64,000 nucleotides of DNA from assembly GCF_900109545.1 (NCBI RefSeq), contig NZ_FOAP01000011.1, forward strand, positions 124,001-188,000, written 5' to 3'. The position numbers and the translations under genes were made by a program. This stretch comes from Stigmatella aurantiaca (GTDB lineage Bacteria > Myxococcota > Myxococcia > Myxococcales > Myxococcaceae). Shown piece by piece: positions 34,332 through 42,922 of the stretch. Within the stretch, counting starts at the first letter, position 1. The number at the start of each line of letters is the position of its first letter. The notes below the pieces were generated by a model. The model worked only from the letters and a program-made list of their open reading frames with translations. It was not told the origin of the DNA and made no database searches.

Positions 34332-35222
34332 CTATCCTCCGACGTTGCCGAACATGAACTGGAAGACGATGGGCCCGAACAGCACCATGAACACCGTGGG
34401 GAAGATGCAGGCGATGAGCGGGAAGAGCATCTTCACCGGCGCCTCGCCCGCCAGCTTCTCGGCGCGCTGCGTGCGGTCGATGCGCATCTGCGTGGACTGG
34501 ATGCGCAGCACCTTGCCGAGGCTGGTGCCCATCTTGTCCGCCTGGATGAGCGCGGTGACGAAGGTGGTGAGCGGCGGCAGGTCCACCCGGAGGATCATCG
34601 CCTTGAGGGCCTCCTCGCGCGTCTTGCCCATCTTCAACTGCTTGAGGACGATCGCCATCTCCTCCTTGAGCGGGCCCGCCTTGCCCTTCTCCACCACCTT
34701 GGAGAGCGCCGCGGTGAAGTCCAACCCCGCCTCCACCGACAGCGTCAGCAGGTCCAGGTTGTAGGGCAGCGCCCGGGAGATGGCCAGGTGGCGCTTCTTC
34801 ACCTGATCGTTCACCCAGATCATCGGGTAGTACAGGCCGAACAAGGCGGCCGTGAGCGACCACGTCAGGTTCTGGGACAGGGCGCTGGCGGCGAACAGGC
34901 CGATGAGCAGCCCGATGACGAGGCCAATCTCCTGCAGGGCCATGATGTCCTCGGGCTTGTAGCCCTGAGGGTCGCCGGCCTTGATGAGGTTGCGGCGCAT
35001 CTTGGACTCGTAGCCCGGCCACATGATGCGCCGGTTCATCGCGCCCATCTTGCGGATGGCCACCGAGCCCGCGCCGCGCATGCCGCCCGCGGACTCCTCG
35101 GCGACCTCGGAGACGAAGCCCTGGAAGAAGTTGTTGTAGATGCCGATACCGAGAAAGCCCGCTGCCGCTGCGGCGAACATCGCCGCGCCGGCCAGCAGGA
35201 TGGAAGTGAAGATGTCCTGCAC
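34332..35222 (-). CDS. tadC: Tad pilus assembly inner-membrane protein TadC
   Basis: The 296-residue protein has a type II secretion F-domain (T2SSF) in the middle (ALPYNLDLLTLSVEAGLDFTAA, then KMGKTREEALKAM) and four hydrophobic segments, two before it and two at the C-terminus. TadC pairs with TadB as the inner-membrane platform for Tad pili. GTG at 35222 has a strong AAGGAGG at 5-bp spacing. It follows tadB by 10 bp and precedes the FHA gene by 3 bp. The partner ATPase TadA is not in the window. Confidence 0.9.
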   Translation of the reverse strand: MQDIFTSILLAGAAMFAAAAAGFLGIGIYNNFFQGFVSEVAEESAGGMRGAGSVAIRKMGAMNRRIMWPGYESKMRRNLIKAGDPQGYKPEDIMALQEIGLVIGLLIGLFAASALSQNLTWSLTAALFGLYYPMIWVNDQVKKRHLAISRALPYNLDLLTLSVEAGLDFTAALSKVVEKGKAGPLKEEMAIVLKQLKMGKTREEALKAMILRVDLPPLTTFVTALIQADKMGTSLGKVLRIQSTQMRIDRTQRAEKLAGEAPVKMLFPLIACIFPTVFMVLFGPIVFQFMFGNVGG

Positions 35223-35232
35223 GGCCGCCTCC

Positions 35233-36078
35233 TTAGATGTCGATGTTGACGATGCGGCGGATGATCAAGATGCCGAGGATTTCCATGATGGCGATGACGG
35301 TCACCAGCACGTAGCCGAACATGTGGTCCATCATCGGCTCCATCAGGTCGGGCCGCATCGAGTTGAGCACCAGGCCCAGGATCGCGGGCATGGACGCGAC
35401 GATCCACCCCTGCAGCTTGCCCTGGGAGGTGAGCGCGTCGATCTTCCCCTCCAGGCGGAAGCGCTCGCGGATCACCATGGAGATGGTCTCGAACATCTCC
35501 GCCATGTTGCCGCCCAGCTGGCGCGAGATGTTGGTGGACACCACGACCAGCTCCAGGTCGTCACTGCCCACGCGCTTGCCCATGTTGATGAGCCCCTCTT
35601 CCAGGGGCACGCCCAGCTTCACTTCCTTCACGAACAGGCCGAACTCCTGCGACAGCGGCGGCAGCGCCTCGCGCGCCACGTGCTCGATGGCCTGCGGGAA
35701 CGTGAGGCCCGCCTTGAAGGCGTTGGCCATGGCCTGCAGCGCGTCCACCAGCTGCACGTTGAACTTCTTGATGCGGCGCTTGCGGTAGTACTTCACCAGC
35801 AGCATCGGCAGGAAGAAGCCGAAGATGGTGGCCCCCACGCACATGATGGGGTTGAAGACGATGTAGGACAGAATGCCCAGAAGGCACATCGACGCGACGT
35901 TGAGGATCAACATCTGCCGCGGATCGATGAACAGGAACATGTCGCTCAAGTCGTTCATCGACTTGGCGACGTAGCGCTCCTGGTATTGCTCGTAGGCCTT
36001 CGCGAGCACGGTGAAGATCACCAGGCTGAAGAAGAAGACCGAGCCGGTGACGAGGAGGAGGACGATTCCTGGCAGCAT
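35233..36078 (-). CDS. tadB: Tad pilus assembly inner-membrane protein TadB
   Basis: The 281-residue product has an N-terminal transmembrane segment (GIVLLLVTGSVFFFSLVIF), a second pair near residues 60-95, a T2SSF domain (FNVQLVDALQAMANAFKAGL, then GRRVGSDDLELVV-like residues) and C-terminal hydrophobic helices. Architecture and pairing with TadC are typical of Flp/Tad systems such as the M. xanthus Kil apparatus. It lies 50 bp after cpaB, and the short gap is consistent with one transcript. Confidence 0.9.
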   Translation of the reverse strand: MLPGIVLLLVTGSVFFFSLVIFTVLAKAYEQYQERYVAKSMNDLSDMFLFIDPRQMLILNVASMCLLGILSYIVFNPIMCVGATIFGFFLPMLLVKYYRKRRIKKFNVQLVDALQAMANAFKAGLTFPQAIEHVAREALPPLSQEFGLFVKEVKLGVPLEEGLINMGKRVGSDDLELVVVSTNISRQLGGNMAEMFETISMVIRERFRLEGKIDALTSQGKLQGWIVASMPAILGLVLNSMRPDLMEPMMDHMFGYVLVTVIAIMEILGILIIRRIVNIDI

Positions 36079-36128
36079 GCGCGAACGTTCCCTCTAGCGG
36101 GCTGGACGCAAGGTGGTGGACCCGGTCA

Positions 36129-36941
36129 TCACGGCTGGGCGGTCGCGCTCTTCTCGCCCGCGCCCTTGATGATCTGGATGATTTCCCGGCGCTTCTGCTC
36201 CAGCACGCGGGTGCGCTCGCCGGACAGCAGCGTGCTGATGGTGGCGCGGCCGCGCTCCTCGATGAGGTCCACGTCGTCCTCGTTGCGCAAGGACAGCGTC
36301 AGGTTGCCCAGCTCCGAGGCCAGCACCAGGATCTCCGCCTCCTCCGGGATGACCAGCAGCGAGATGTTCGTGTAGTCGCGCTGGTTCTCCGGGATGAGGT
36401 TCACGTTGGTGGTACCGGTGATCTTCCCGGTGGCCAGCACGATGACGTTCTGCAGCAGCGTCACCGCCACGTTCTCGTCCGTCTGCGGATCGCGGAAGGT
36501 GCCGATGACGTCCACGTGATCGTTGGGCCGGATCCAGCCGCCCACGGAGGTGGTGGACTTGGCCTCGATGGTGACCGCGCGGCCCTTCTTCTGCACCTTG
36601 GTGGACAGGCGCTCGGCGGCCTTGGTCGTCTCGAACTGGCTCCAGAGCAGCGGATCGCCCGCCTGCAGCGGCACGAGCACCTTCTGGTTCACCACGTAGT
36701 TGGCCGAGTCCGGCTTCACCACGGAGGAGGTGACGAACTGCTCGGGCACCGAGCGCTGGGAGATCATCTCGAAGGAGATGACCGTGCCTTCGGGAATGTC
36801 CTGGGCGGCCACCACCACGGGGACCAGGTTCCAGCCGCGGCGCACGTCGGATTCCTTCTTCTTGATGGCCGAGTAGGCGACGATACCGGCCAGCAGGCCC
36901 AGCACGAGTGCGACAACAAGCGGGGTCTTTCCCTTCAGCAT
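36129..36941 (-). CDS. cpaB: Flp pilus assembly protein CpaB/RcpC
   Basis: The 270-residue protein has one N-terminal membrane anchor (PLVVALVLGLLAGIVAYSAI). A periplasmic SAF domain follows (LVPVVVAAQDIPEGTVISFEM), then a beta-rich RcpC/CpaB region with GDPLLWSQFE and the conserved GWIRPNDHVDVIGTF. CpaB/RcpC stabilises the outer-membrane secretin of Tad systems. The secretin gene is not nearby, which again indicates a split system. It is the first gene after the candidate promoter at 37010-37039. Confidence 0.9.
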   Translation of the reverse strand: MLKGKTPLVVALVLGLLAGIVAYSAIKKKESDVRRGWNLVPVVVAAQDIPEGTVISFEMISQRSVPEQFVTSSVVKPDSANYVVNQKVLVPLQAGDPLLWSQFETTKAAERLSTKVQKKGRAVTIEAKSTTSVGGWIRPNDHVDVIGTFRDPQTDENVAVTLLQNVIVLATGKITGTTNVNLIPENQRDYTNISLLVIPEEAEILVLASELGNLTLSLRNEDDVDLIEERGRATISTLLSGERTRVLEQKRREIIQIIKGAGEKSATAQP

Positions 36942-37009
36942 TGCTCGGAACCTCTGACTGGCGAGGGAGTCGGATGACGGGGACGCGGAGAGCGTCCAAA
37001 CCGGGTGGG

Positions 37010-37039
37010 ATGCTACCCGCCTGCTCTACTGAGTGTCAA
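37010..37039 (-). promoter_or_regulatory. candidate sigma-70 promoter of the cpaB-tadBC block
   Basis: On the minus strand a perfect -35 hexamer, TTGACA, is followed after 18 bp by TAGCAT as the -10, placing transcription start near 37003, about 60 nt before the cpaB ATG. The rest of the 200-bp gap (36942-37141) holds an inverted repeat, CCTCGA-CAT-TCGAGG, at 37068-37082. That lies about 30 bp upstream of the -35 and may be a regulator site. No gene is visible in the gap. Confidence 0.55.
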
Positions 37040-37141
37040 AACTGTCGCACTGGACGCCCGCGTAACTCCTCGACATTCGAGGCATCGACACCTCGCCTGC
37101 CCGCCTGGAGGGTCTGCCTGGTTGTCTGCTTGGCCGCCTAC

Positions 37142-37879
37142 TCAGGGAGGAGGCTCCACGGGAGCGGCGGGCAGATCGGGGTTGTAGAGGCCCCGCAGGA
37201 CGAGGGCCGCCCCGGTGTCGTCCCGGAGCACGGCGGGCTGTCCCCGCTCGAGCCCCACGAGCCGCAGCTCGAAGGCGGCGCCATCCGGGGAGACGTAGAC
37301 GAGCATCGACCCCGGAACGAGGGGCTCCGGCCGTGCCTCCGGCGAGGCGGTCCGCAGGGCCTGGAGGGGAACCTGCCGGAAGCCCTGGTTCCGCACCGGG
37401 ATCCTTGCCGTCCCAGCGTGCTCGAGCGCGGCGTGCCACGGCGCCTCGGCGGTGGGGACCTCCCCCCGTGTCTGGAGCTCCCCCACCATGGCCCGCTGCA
37501 CGCGCTGGCCCCACTGGATCAACGCGATGTTGAAGGCCGGTTCGGACGGAGGCTCCGGGGGGGAGCTTCCCGCGGCGCCGAGCACGGCGCTGACGCCTCC
37601 GCCGAGGATGAGCCAGGAGGCCATCAGGGGCGCGGAGCGGCCCCGGACGAGGGCCCACGCCAGCCGCGCCCCCCCTGCCCCCGCCAGGACCGAGCCGAGC
37701 AGCAGCACCGGCCGGGGTGGCGTCCCCAGGTGGTAGGGCACCCGCAGCGCGGAGAAGAGGTGCCGCCAGTCCGGATGGGCGGCGGCCACGGCCCCCGCGG
37801 CGAACCCGAAGAAGACGAGGGCGTGGAGCCACCGCAGCACGGCGGGGGAACGCCCGGAAGCCGCCGGAGGCCCGGTCAC
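37142..37879 (-). CDS. hypothetical membrane protein of the Tad-associated cluster
   Basis: The 245-residue product has two to three N-terminal transmembrane helices (LHALVFFGFAAGAVAAA, PVLLLGSVLAGAGGARLAWAL, ASWLILGGGVSAVLGAAG) and a soluble C-terminal domain of about 140 residues with a beta-rich end. I do not recognise the family. GTG at 37879 overlaps the stop of the Flp-like pilin gene as GTGA, so reading from farther upstream is rejected. It is the last gene of the second run and may help place or tune the pilin-like proteins, which is inference from position. Confidence 0.7.
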   Translation of the reverse strand: MTGPPAASGRSPAVLRWLHALVFFGFAAGAVAAAHPDWRHLFSALRVPYHLGTPPRPVLLLGSVLAGAGGARLAWALVRGRSAPLMASWLILGGGVSAVLGAAGSSPPEPPSEPAFNIALIQWGQRVQRAMVGELQTRGEVPTAEAPWHAALEHAGTARIPVRNQGFRQVPLQALRTASPEARPEPLVPGSMLVYVSPDGAAFELRLVGLERGQPAVLRDDTGAALVLRGLYNPDLPAAPVEPPP

Positions 37880-38109
37880 GGGAACGGCAGGTTCAGCACG
37901 AAGTAATAGGAGTCGTAATAGATCTGGTACGAGCGGAGGAACAGGTCGATGACGTTCATCTGCTGGTCCTCGCTCCACTTGATCTTGACCGAGGCGCCGA
38001 TGACGAGCGCCACGAGCAGGACCCAGTTGAGCATGGAGTACTCGAGCATGGCCTGGCCCCGCGCGCGGTGGCGGCGCAGGGAACGGCGCGGCGGCGTGGG
38101 GGACTTCAT
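37876..38109 (-). CDS. small Flp-like prepilin
   Basis: This 77-residue protein has a basic N-terminus rich in Arg and Ser/Pro, a cleavage motif RARG^QAMLEYSM, and one hydrophobic helix (MLNWVLLVALVIGASV). Gly-1, Glu+5 and Tyr+6 are the signature of Flp/Tad prepilins processed by a TadV-type peptidase. The mature form would be about 58 residues with an aromatic-rich C-terminus (four Tyr in 15 residues). It is a good candidate for the fibre subunit or a minor pilin. Its start overlaps the upstream gene by 4 bp and its stop overlaps the downstream gene, so both boundaries are well fixed. Confidence 0.75.
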   Translation of the reverse strand: MKSPTPPRRSLRRHRARGQAMLEYSMLNWVLLVALVIGASVKIKWSEDQQMNVIDLFLRSYQIYYDSYYFVLNLPFP

Positions 38110-38864
38110 GGGGCCTCCTCTTCCAGCCAGGGGAGCTGCGGGAACGCCTTGTCCACATACTCCAGACGCACCTGCGGTGTCTTCGCGTCCGGCAAGAGCA
38201 TGCGCGGCTTGGCATCCACGCCGTACTCCACGGCCTCCAGGGCGTGGGCGATGCGGGGAATCTCGATCTTGACCAGTTGGAGGATGGGAATCTCCCGGCT
38301 CAGCCAGGTGCGCTTGACCACTGTGCTCCGGTAGACGACCTCGATGGGAACGGCCGTCACCGTCCCCGCGGGCGTCATCAGGCGCGTCTCCGCCCCCGAG
38401 CGCACCACCGTCGCGGAAGGCCCGCCCGGGGCCGGCGCGGCCTGGGGACGCGGCGGGCGCTTGGCGAGCACCTGCTCGAGCGCCTCGGGGGAGTACTCCT
38501 GCGGCCGGTCGAAGCCCATCGCGGCGATGAGGCGGGTCACCCCTCCGGCATCGAAGGCCCCCCCCTGCCCGCGCGCCACCAGCATGCGGATCTGCGACAG
38601 GGGGGCGCGCATCGCCGAGTGGGTGCCCATCTCCATCTCGACCCAGAGCGCATCGCGCCCGAGCCGGTCCTTCTCCTCGCCCACCACCGCCAGGCGCCAG
38701 TAATGAACCCGGGCGCCCCCGCCATCGAGCCGGTACGTCACCCAGTCTCCCACCTGGGTGGTGCGCAGCCCCTTGGCCATGTGGTCCAGCAAGGACTTGC
38801 CGGGCATCGCGGCCGAGGCGGATGCCGCGCCGAGCAGAAACCCCATCAGCACCCAGGCCTTCAT
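38106..38864 (-). CDS. hypothetical secreted protein of the Tad-associated cluster
   Basis: The 252-residue product has a signal peptide (MKAWVLMGFLLGAASASA) followed by a beta-rich domain (VGDWVTYRLDGGGARVHYWRLAV), a Pro-rich linker near residue 140 and a second domain. It has no lipobox and no catalytic motif that I recognise. It is likely periplasmic. It overlaps both neighbours by 4 bp, so it is firmly part of the operon that runs from the sigma factor to 37142. Confidence 0.72.
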   Translation of the reverse strand: MKAWVLMGFLLGAASASAAMPGKSLLDHMAKGLRTTQVGDWVTYRLDGGGARVHYWRLAVVGEEKDRLGRDALWVEMEMGTHSAMRAPLSQIRMLVARGQGGAFDAGGVTRLIAAMGFDRPQEYSPEALEQVLAKRPPRPQAAPAPGGPSATVVRSGAETRLMTPAGTVTAVPIEVVYRSTVVKRTWLSREIPILQLVKIEIPRIAHALEAVEYGVDAKPRMLLPDAKTPQVRLEYVDKAFPQLPWLEEEAP

Positions 38865-39661
38865 GGCGCCCCCCCCGGGCGGGCCTGTGCCGCCTTCTGT
38901 TGCTGCTCCCAGGCCTGCCGGCTCTGGCGCACAGCCTCATCGTTGGGCACGGCATCCGGGCGGTCCGAGCCCAGCCACATCTGCAGCAGCGCGGTTGTCT
39001 CGCCATCCACCCGGCTGAGGGTGGTGACCACCTGCTCCCCGTTCCGGGCATGCTCCAGGGTGAAGCGCTCCTCGCCGCCCTGCTTGCTGCCCGTCTGGCG
39101 CACCAGCGCGAAGCCCTGCTGCGTCAACCCCTCGGACACCTGCCGGCGCACCTCGTCCAGCGCGCCCTTCACGAGCGAGGAGCGGCTGCGCGAGCCGCCC
39201 GGGTCATCCCGCGTGGTGATGTCCTGGCTGAACAGCGTGCCCTCCAGCTTCACCAGGCCGGGGGTGTCCTTGCGCGGGGCGCGGACCCACAGGTCCCTCA
39301 GCGCCGAGAAGCCCACCGTCTTGCCCAGGTGCCTGCGCAGCACCACGCCGCGCTGCAGCCCCTCGCGCGTGTAGAGCGCGGACACCACGGCCTCCTCGCG
39401 CAGGTCCCCTTCCACCACCGTGGGGTAGCCCAGGCCGCGCCAGTGCTTCTCGAAGTAGGTGGCCACCTTCTCCATCGAGTCGTCCGTGGTGAAGTAGGCC
39501 AGCCGGTAGTACTCGCCGGCGATGACGAGATCCTTGCCGATGCGGGTGTGCACGGCCCCCGGGTAGACGGGCAGCTCCTGCTCGGCGCCCGCGGTGAGCG
39601 CCACCAGCAACACCCCGAGGAGCCCCAGCCGGTGGAGCGTGCTACTCGCAGTTGACCACAT
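38861..39661 (-). CDS. hypothetical secreted protein of the Tad-associated cluster
   Basis: The 266-residue protein has a short hydrophobic export signal (LGLLGVLLVALTAGAEQ) and two similar-sized alpha/beta halves. The first contains YFTTDDSMEKVATYFEKHW, a pattern seen in periplasmic proteins of unknown function. ATG at 39661 overlaps the end of the upstream TadE-like gene by 20 bp; an ATG at 39673 is an alternative. No known domain. Location and co-transcription suggest a periplasmic accessory of the pilus. Confidence 0.7.
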   Translation of the reverse strand: MWSTASSTLHRLGLLGVLLVALTAGAEQELPVYPGAVHTRIGKDLVIAGEYYRLAYFTTDDSMEKVATYFEKHWRGLGYPTVVEGDLREEAVVSALYTREGLQRGVVLRRHLGKTVGFSALRDLWVRAPRKDTPGLVKLEGTLFSQDITTRDDPGGSRSRSSLVKGALDEVRRQVSEGLTQQGFALVRQTGSKQGGEERFTLEHARNGEQVVTTLSRVDGETTALLQMWLGSDRPDAVPNDEAVRQSRQAWEQQQKAAQARPGGAP

Positions 39662-40832
39662 TGAGGTTCTCATCCCCGCGGTGGGACACCCGGGGCGCGG
39701 AAGGGTCATCGGACTGCGCGTTCTTGCAGCCCATGAAGTAGTCCCCGCGGGCCTGGAAGAGCTTGATGTACTGCGAGCGCTCGTAGGGCTGATCCCGGAA
39801 GGGCGCGGTGTCGAAGCACTTGGGCCGGGGCCAGTCGAGCTGGGAGAACTTGTCCAGGTTGTTGAGCCCGCCCTCGGCATTGGCCGGGTAGGCCTCCACG
39901 CCCGTCTGGGGACCGATGCAGTCACGGCTCCACTCCTCGTCCTCCCCGGAGGGGGTGGGGCCGTAGTTGTGCGAGACGACGAAGGTGCCCAGGAACGCCG
40001 GGGCCACTTGGCGGATGAACTGCTCGACCTTGGCGAGGATCCCCACATGCTCGGTGAGCTCGTCGTGGACGCCCAGGAACACCATGCGGCTGACCTGCTG
40101 GTAGAGGCCATGGGGCATGTCCTCGCTGCCGCCCCGGTGCGCGCCCGCGCGCCGTCCCCGGATGACCGCGTCGCCGCCGTCCTCCATCGTCCAGGCATCC
40201 GCATACAGGGAGTAGCGGCTCCGGAGCGCCAGGCTGTCGAGCTGCTGGCCTCCGAACATGTCCGCCTGGAAGAAGCCGTTCGGCGTGCCCTCGTCCAAGT
40301 AGTTCTTGGGAAGGAGCACGTTGTTGAAGCGCATGCTCACGTCCGAGGTCACCCAGCCCTTGGTGTTGAAGTCCCACTCCCCCAGCATCCCATTGCCGGC
40401 GCGGTTCAGCGCGCCCACCACCTCGCTCGCCAACCCCTCGTCCGAGTTACCGAGCACCAGCCCCTTCTCGAAGAAGCCGATCTCCTCGTTGGCGAGCGTC
40501 CCCTGCACGTCGGCGTACCGGGCGACGAAGTTGCCCGGCAGGGCGTTGGGCTCCACGGAGTCCATGTCCTTGTAGCGCTCGAGCGCCTCGGCCATGGCCT
40601 CGCGCTGGGCCACCTCGAAGGCCTCGGCGTGCTTGGCCTTGGCGAAGTCGCTCAGGGTGTAGCTCGTCATCTCCCAGGCCGCGTAGCGCGCCAGCTCCTG
40701 GAGCTTGAGCTTCGCCCGCACCAGCTCGGTGAGGTACATGCTGAACATCAGGATCGCCACCAGCACCGGGACGATGAGGGCGAACTCGACCGTGGCCGCG
40801 CCGCGGCGGGCGGATGGGCGCAGGGGGCTCAA
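39642..40832 (-). CDS. large TadE-like pseudopilin
   Basis: This 396-residue protein starts with a prepilin-like leader and hydrophobic helix, RRG^AATVEFALIVPVLVA, with Glu at +5 as in TadE/TadF. About 350 residues of soluble domain follow, including several Cys (residues such as those in KCFDTAPF and FMGCKNA) that could form disulfides outside the membrane. TTG at 40832 overlaps the upstream stop as TTGA and starts just before the leader, so longer readings are rejected. Large pilin-like proteins are a feature of the M. xanthus Kil system. Whether it is cleaved is inference. Confidence 0.78.
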   Translation of the reverse strand: MSPLRPSARRGAATVEFALIVPVLVAILMFSMYLTELVRAKLKLQELARYAAWEMTSYTLSDFAKAKHAEAFEVAQREAMAEALERYKDMDSVEPNALPGNFVARYADVQGTLANEEIGFFEKGLVLGNSDEGLASEVVGALNRAGNGMLGEWDFNTKGWVTSDVSMRFNNVLLPKNYLDEGTPNGFFQADMFGGQQLDSLALRSRYSLYADAWTMEDGGDAVIRGRRAGAHRGGSEDMPHGLYQQVSRMVFLGVHDELTEHVGILAKVEQFIRQVAPAFLGTFVVSHNYGPTPSGEDEEWSRDCIGPQTGVEAYPANAEGGLNNLDKFSQLDWPRPKCFDTAPFRDQPYERSQYIKLFQARGDYFMGCKNAQSDDPSAPRVSHRGDENLNVVNCE

Positions 40833-42919
40833 TGGGTGATGACCTTCTGCGGCATGTCCTTCAAGACGCCGGGCAGCTTGTCCACCATCTGCCCCACGAA
40901 CGGCAGGGTGTGCCGCCCCTGGTAGACGGACGCGAGACGCGGGCGCCAGTACGGATTGAAGAAGTTGGGATGCTCGGCCCAGTTGCCAGGGCGGTGGTAG
41001 TACGTCTGCCCGCGGGCGACGACATTGAGCCCCTCGATGACGGACAGGAACTTCATCCGCTTGTTCTGCATCTCCAGCGTGGGCGTCGTGGCGCTGAAGC
41101 GCCACTGGACCTTGCCCTCGTCGTTCAGGAGCGCGGGCGCATTGGAGCCCGTGCCCGCGTAATCGGCGCCCCCCGCGTTCGTCACCTGCTCGGGCGTCTT
41201 GTGGAGGAGCACCCAGGTGGAGGGCTGGTTGAAGTCGTGCTTGTAGCGCTCGGCGGCATTCTCGGAGTCGGGCGCCCCGCCGCACGTGTCCCCATACTGG
41301 CCGGGCTCGAAGTGCATGAACGGCACGAGCCCCTTCCAGGGGTGGTTGCCATCCTCGGCGGGCATCACGTTGGCGGTGAAGACGTCCATCTTCGGGGCGA
41401 GCGGAGGGCAGCTTCCCGCCACCTCAATCACGCACACCTCCTCCCGGTGCACCCCCACCTCGGACTCGGGGCCACTCGGCTGGTACACCCGCTTCCAGGA
41501 ATCCCCCGTGGGCTGCATGGTGTGGTGGACGCGCCAGTGCACGCCCCCGTTCTCGTGGGAGCCCTCGGACTCGTTCATCGCCCAGATGCTGGTCTTCGTC
41601 GGGTGCTTGAACGGCAGGTAGTCGCTCTTGCCCTCCTTGTAGCCCTTGCGCGGATCGCCCCAGCACTCGCGGGGGTTGTCGTCGTCCTGGCAGGCCAGGG
41701 GGTTGCGCAGCCCCGGGAAGTTCGCCGGACCGAATTTGATCCAGTAGAGGTCATCGGAGCCCAGGTTGTCGCCCTGGGCCAGCGCGCCGAGCGTGGGATC
41801 GATGCCGTCGTTCCAATCCCGGATCGTGTTGCGCGGATCGTAGGGCTTGGTGGTCTTGCGGATCTTCGCGGCGTTGGGATTGTTGTAGGTGAGGAACCGG
41901 GTCTGCCCGTACTTGCCGAAGCTGAAGACGGGGGTGTCGATGTCCGAGTTGAGCAGGTCGCGGATGACGCCCAGGCCATCGGGCAGGGGGATGAGGTCGC
42001 CGAGCTTGCGGGAAGTGATGAAGCCCTCGGGGCAGGCGCCACCGTTCGCGTCACAGCCGTAGCGCGTGCCATTGGTGATGGTGGCCATGACGCGCTTGGC
42101 CCGCGCCTCTTTGTCCGAGTGCCGCCACTTGGTGGGATCGATGGGGGTGAAGGGATTGCGCCCCACCCCGCCCTTGTCCACGTCGAGGGGGCGGGTGCCC
42201 GCCTCGCGGAAGTGGGCCTGGTCGAACAGGCACAGGCTCATCGCGCCCGCGGCGAGCTGGCCCAGCTTCGGATCCACGTTCTTGTCGTTGGCGTAGATGA
42301 CCGTGTCGGTGGTCTGCGCCACGTGCGTGAGGGTGGAGGCCATCACCGACTGGGAGGCGAAGAACATCACCCCGTTGAGCACCCGGTGGGTCGGTATCAC
42401 GAAGCGCCCGATGAGCTTGTCGGGGTTCAACGTGCGCAGCACCGTCTGGAAGCCCTGGATGAGCGTCTTGAAGACGCCCATGAACTTGTCGATCACCGAG
42501 AGGACCATGCCCACGTAGGGCAGCTTCTTGAGGATGGGACAGGCCACCTTCCAGAAGACCCCATCGGCATCTCCTGAGCAGGGGTTGAGGGTCCGCATGA
42601 ACCCGTAGATGTCGGTGATGAAGGCCTCGGCGAAGTAGATGAGTGACAGCAGCGACTGCCACATCATGGCCGAGACGTAGTGGGAGACCTGGGTGCGGTT
42701 GGCGTAGGCGTAGAAGTTGAACGCGCGCGCCTCCATGGCCGCCATGGAGTAGGCGGCCGCGTCGGCCGTGTTCTGCAGCCGGACGCGCTCGTGCACGGTG
42801 TGGCCGATGTTCACGGTGGTGGCCACCGCGATGGCCAGCACCAGCACCATCAACGCGGCCATCACGAGGGCCTGGCCCTCCTGGCGCTGCATGCTCTGAC
42901 GAAGAACCCGGGTGAACAT
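40829..42919 (-). CDS. large TadG-like protein
   Basis: The 696-residue protein begins QEGQALVMAALMVLVLAIAV, the Tad/TadG N-terminal signature with a single hydrophobic helix; +5 after the Gly is Met rather than Glu, so prepilin-peptidase cleavage is doubtful. The conserved VHERVRLQNTADAAAYSMA segment follows, as in TadG. The remaining 600 residues are a large extracytoplasmic domain with multiple Cys. TadG proteins assist assembly or anchor the apparatus. It is 3 bp downstream of the second TadE-like gene and overlaps the next gene by 4 bp. Confidence 0.82.
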   Translation of the reverse strand: MFTRVLRQSMQRQEGQALVMAALMVLVLAIAVATTVNIGHTVHERVRLQNTADAAAYSMAAMEARAFNFYAYANRTQVSHYVSAMMWQSLLSLIYFAEAFITDIYGFMRTLNPCSGDADGVFWKVACPILKKLPYVGMVLSVIDKFMGVFKTLIQGFQTVLRTLNPDKLIGRFVIPTHRVLNGVMFFASQSVMASTLTHVAQTTDTVIYANDKNVDPKLGQLAAGAMSLCLFDQAHFREAGTRPLDVDKGGVGRNPFTPIDPTKWRHSDKEARAKRVMATITNGTRYGCDANGGACPEGFITSRKLGDLIPLPDGLGVIRDLLNSDIDTPVFSFGKYGQTRFLTYNNPNAAKIRKTTKPYDPRNTIRDWNDGIDPTLGALAQGDNLGSDDLYWIKFGPANFPGLRNPLACQDDDNPRECWGDPRKGYKEGKSDYLPFKHPTKTSIWAMNESEGSHENGGVHWRVHHTMQPTGDSWKRVYQPSGPESEVGVHREEVCVIEVAGSCPPLAPKMDVFTANVMPAEDGNHPWKGLVPFMHFEPGQYGDTCGGAPDSENAAERYKHDFNQPSTWVLLHKTPEQVTNAGGADYAGTGSNAPALLNDEGKVQWRFSATTPTLEMQNKRMKFLSVIEGLNVVARGQTYYHRPGNWAEHPNFFNPYWRPRLASVYQGRHTLPFVGQMVDKLPGVLKDMPQKVITH

Positions 42920-42922
42920 GGT

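Noticed and set aside
34160-34334. Readthrough fusion of TadC and the FHA protein
   Set aside because: The frames are the same across the TAG stop, but a good GGAGGA plus CTG start explains the FHA gene without readthrough. Kept only as a minor possibility in the finding.
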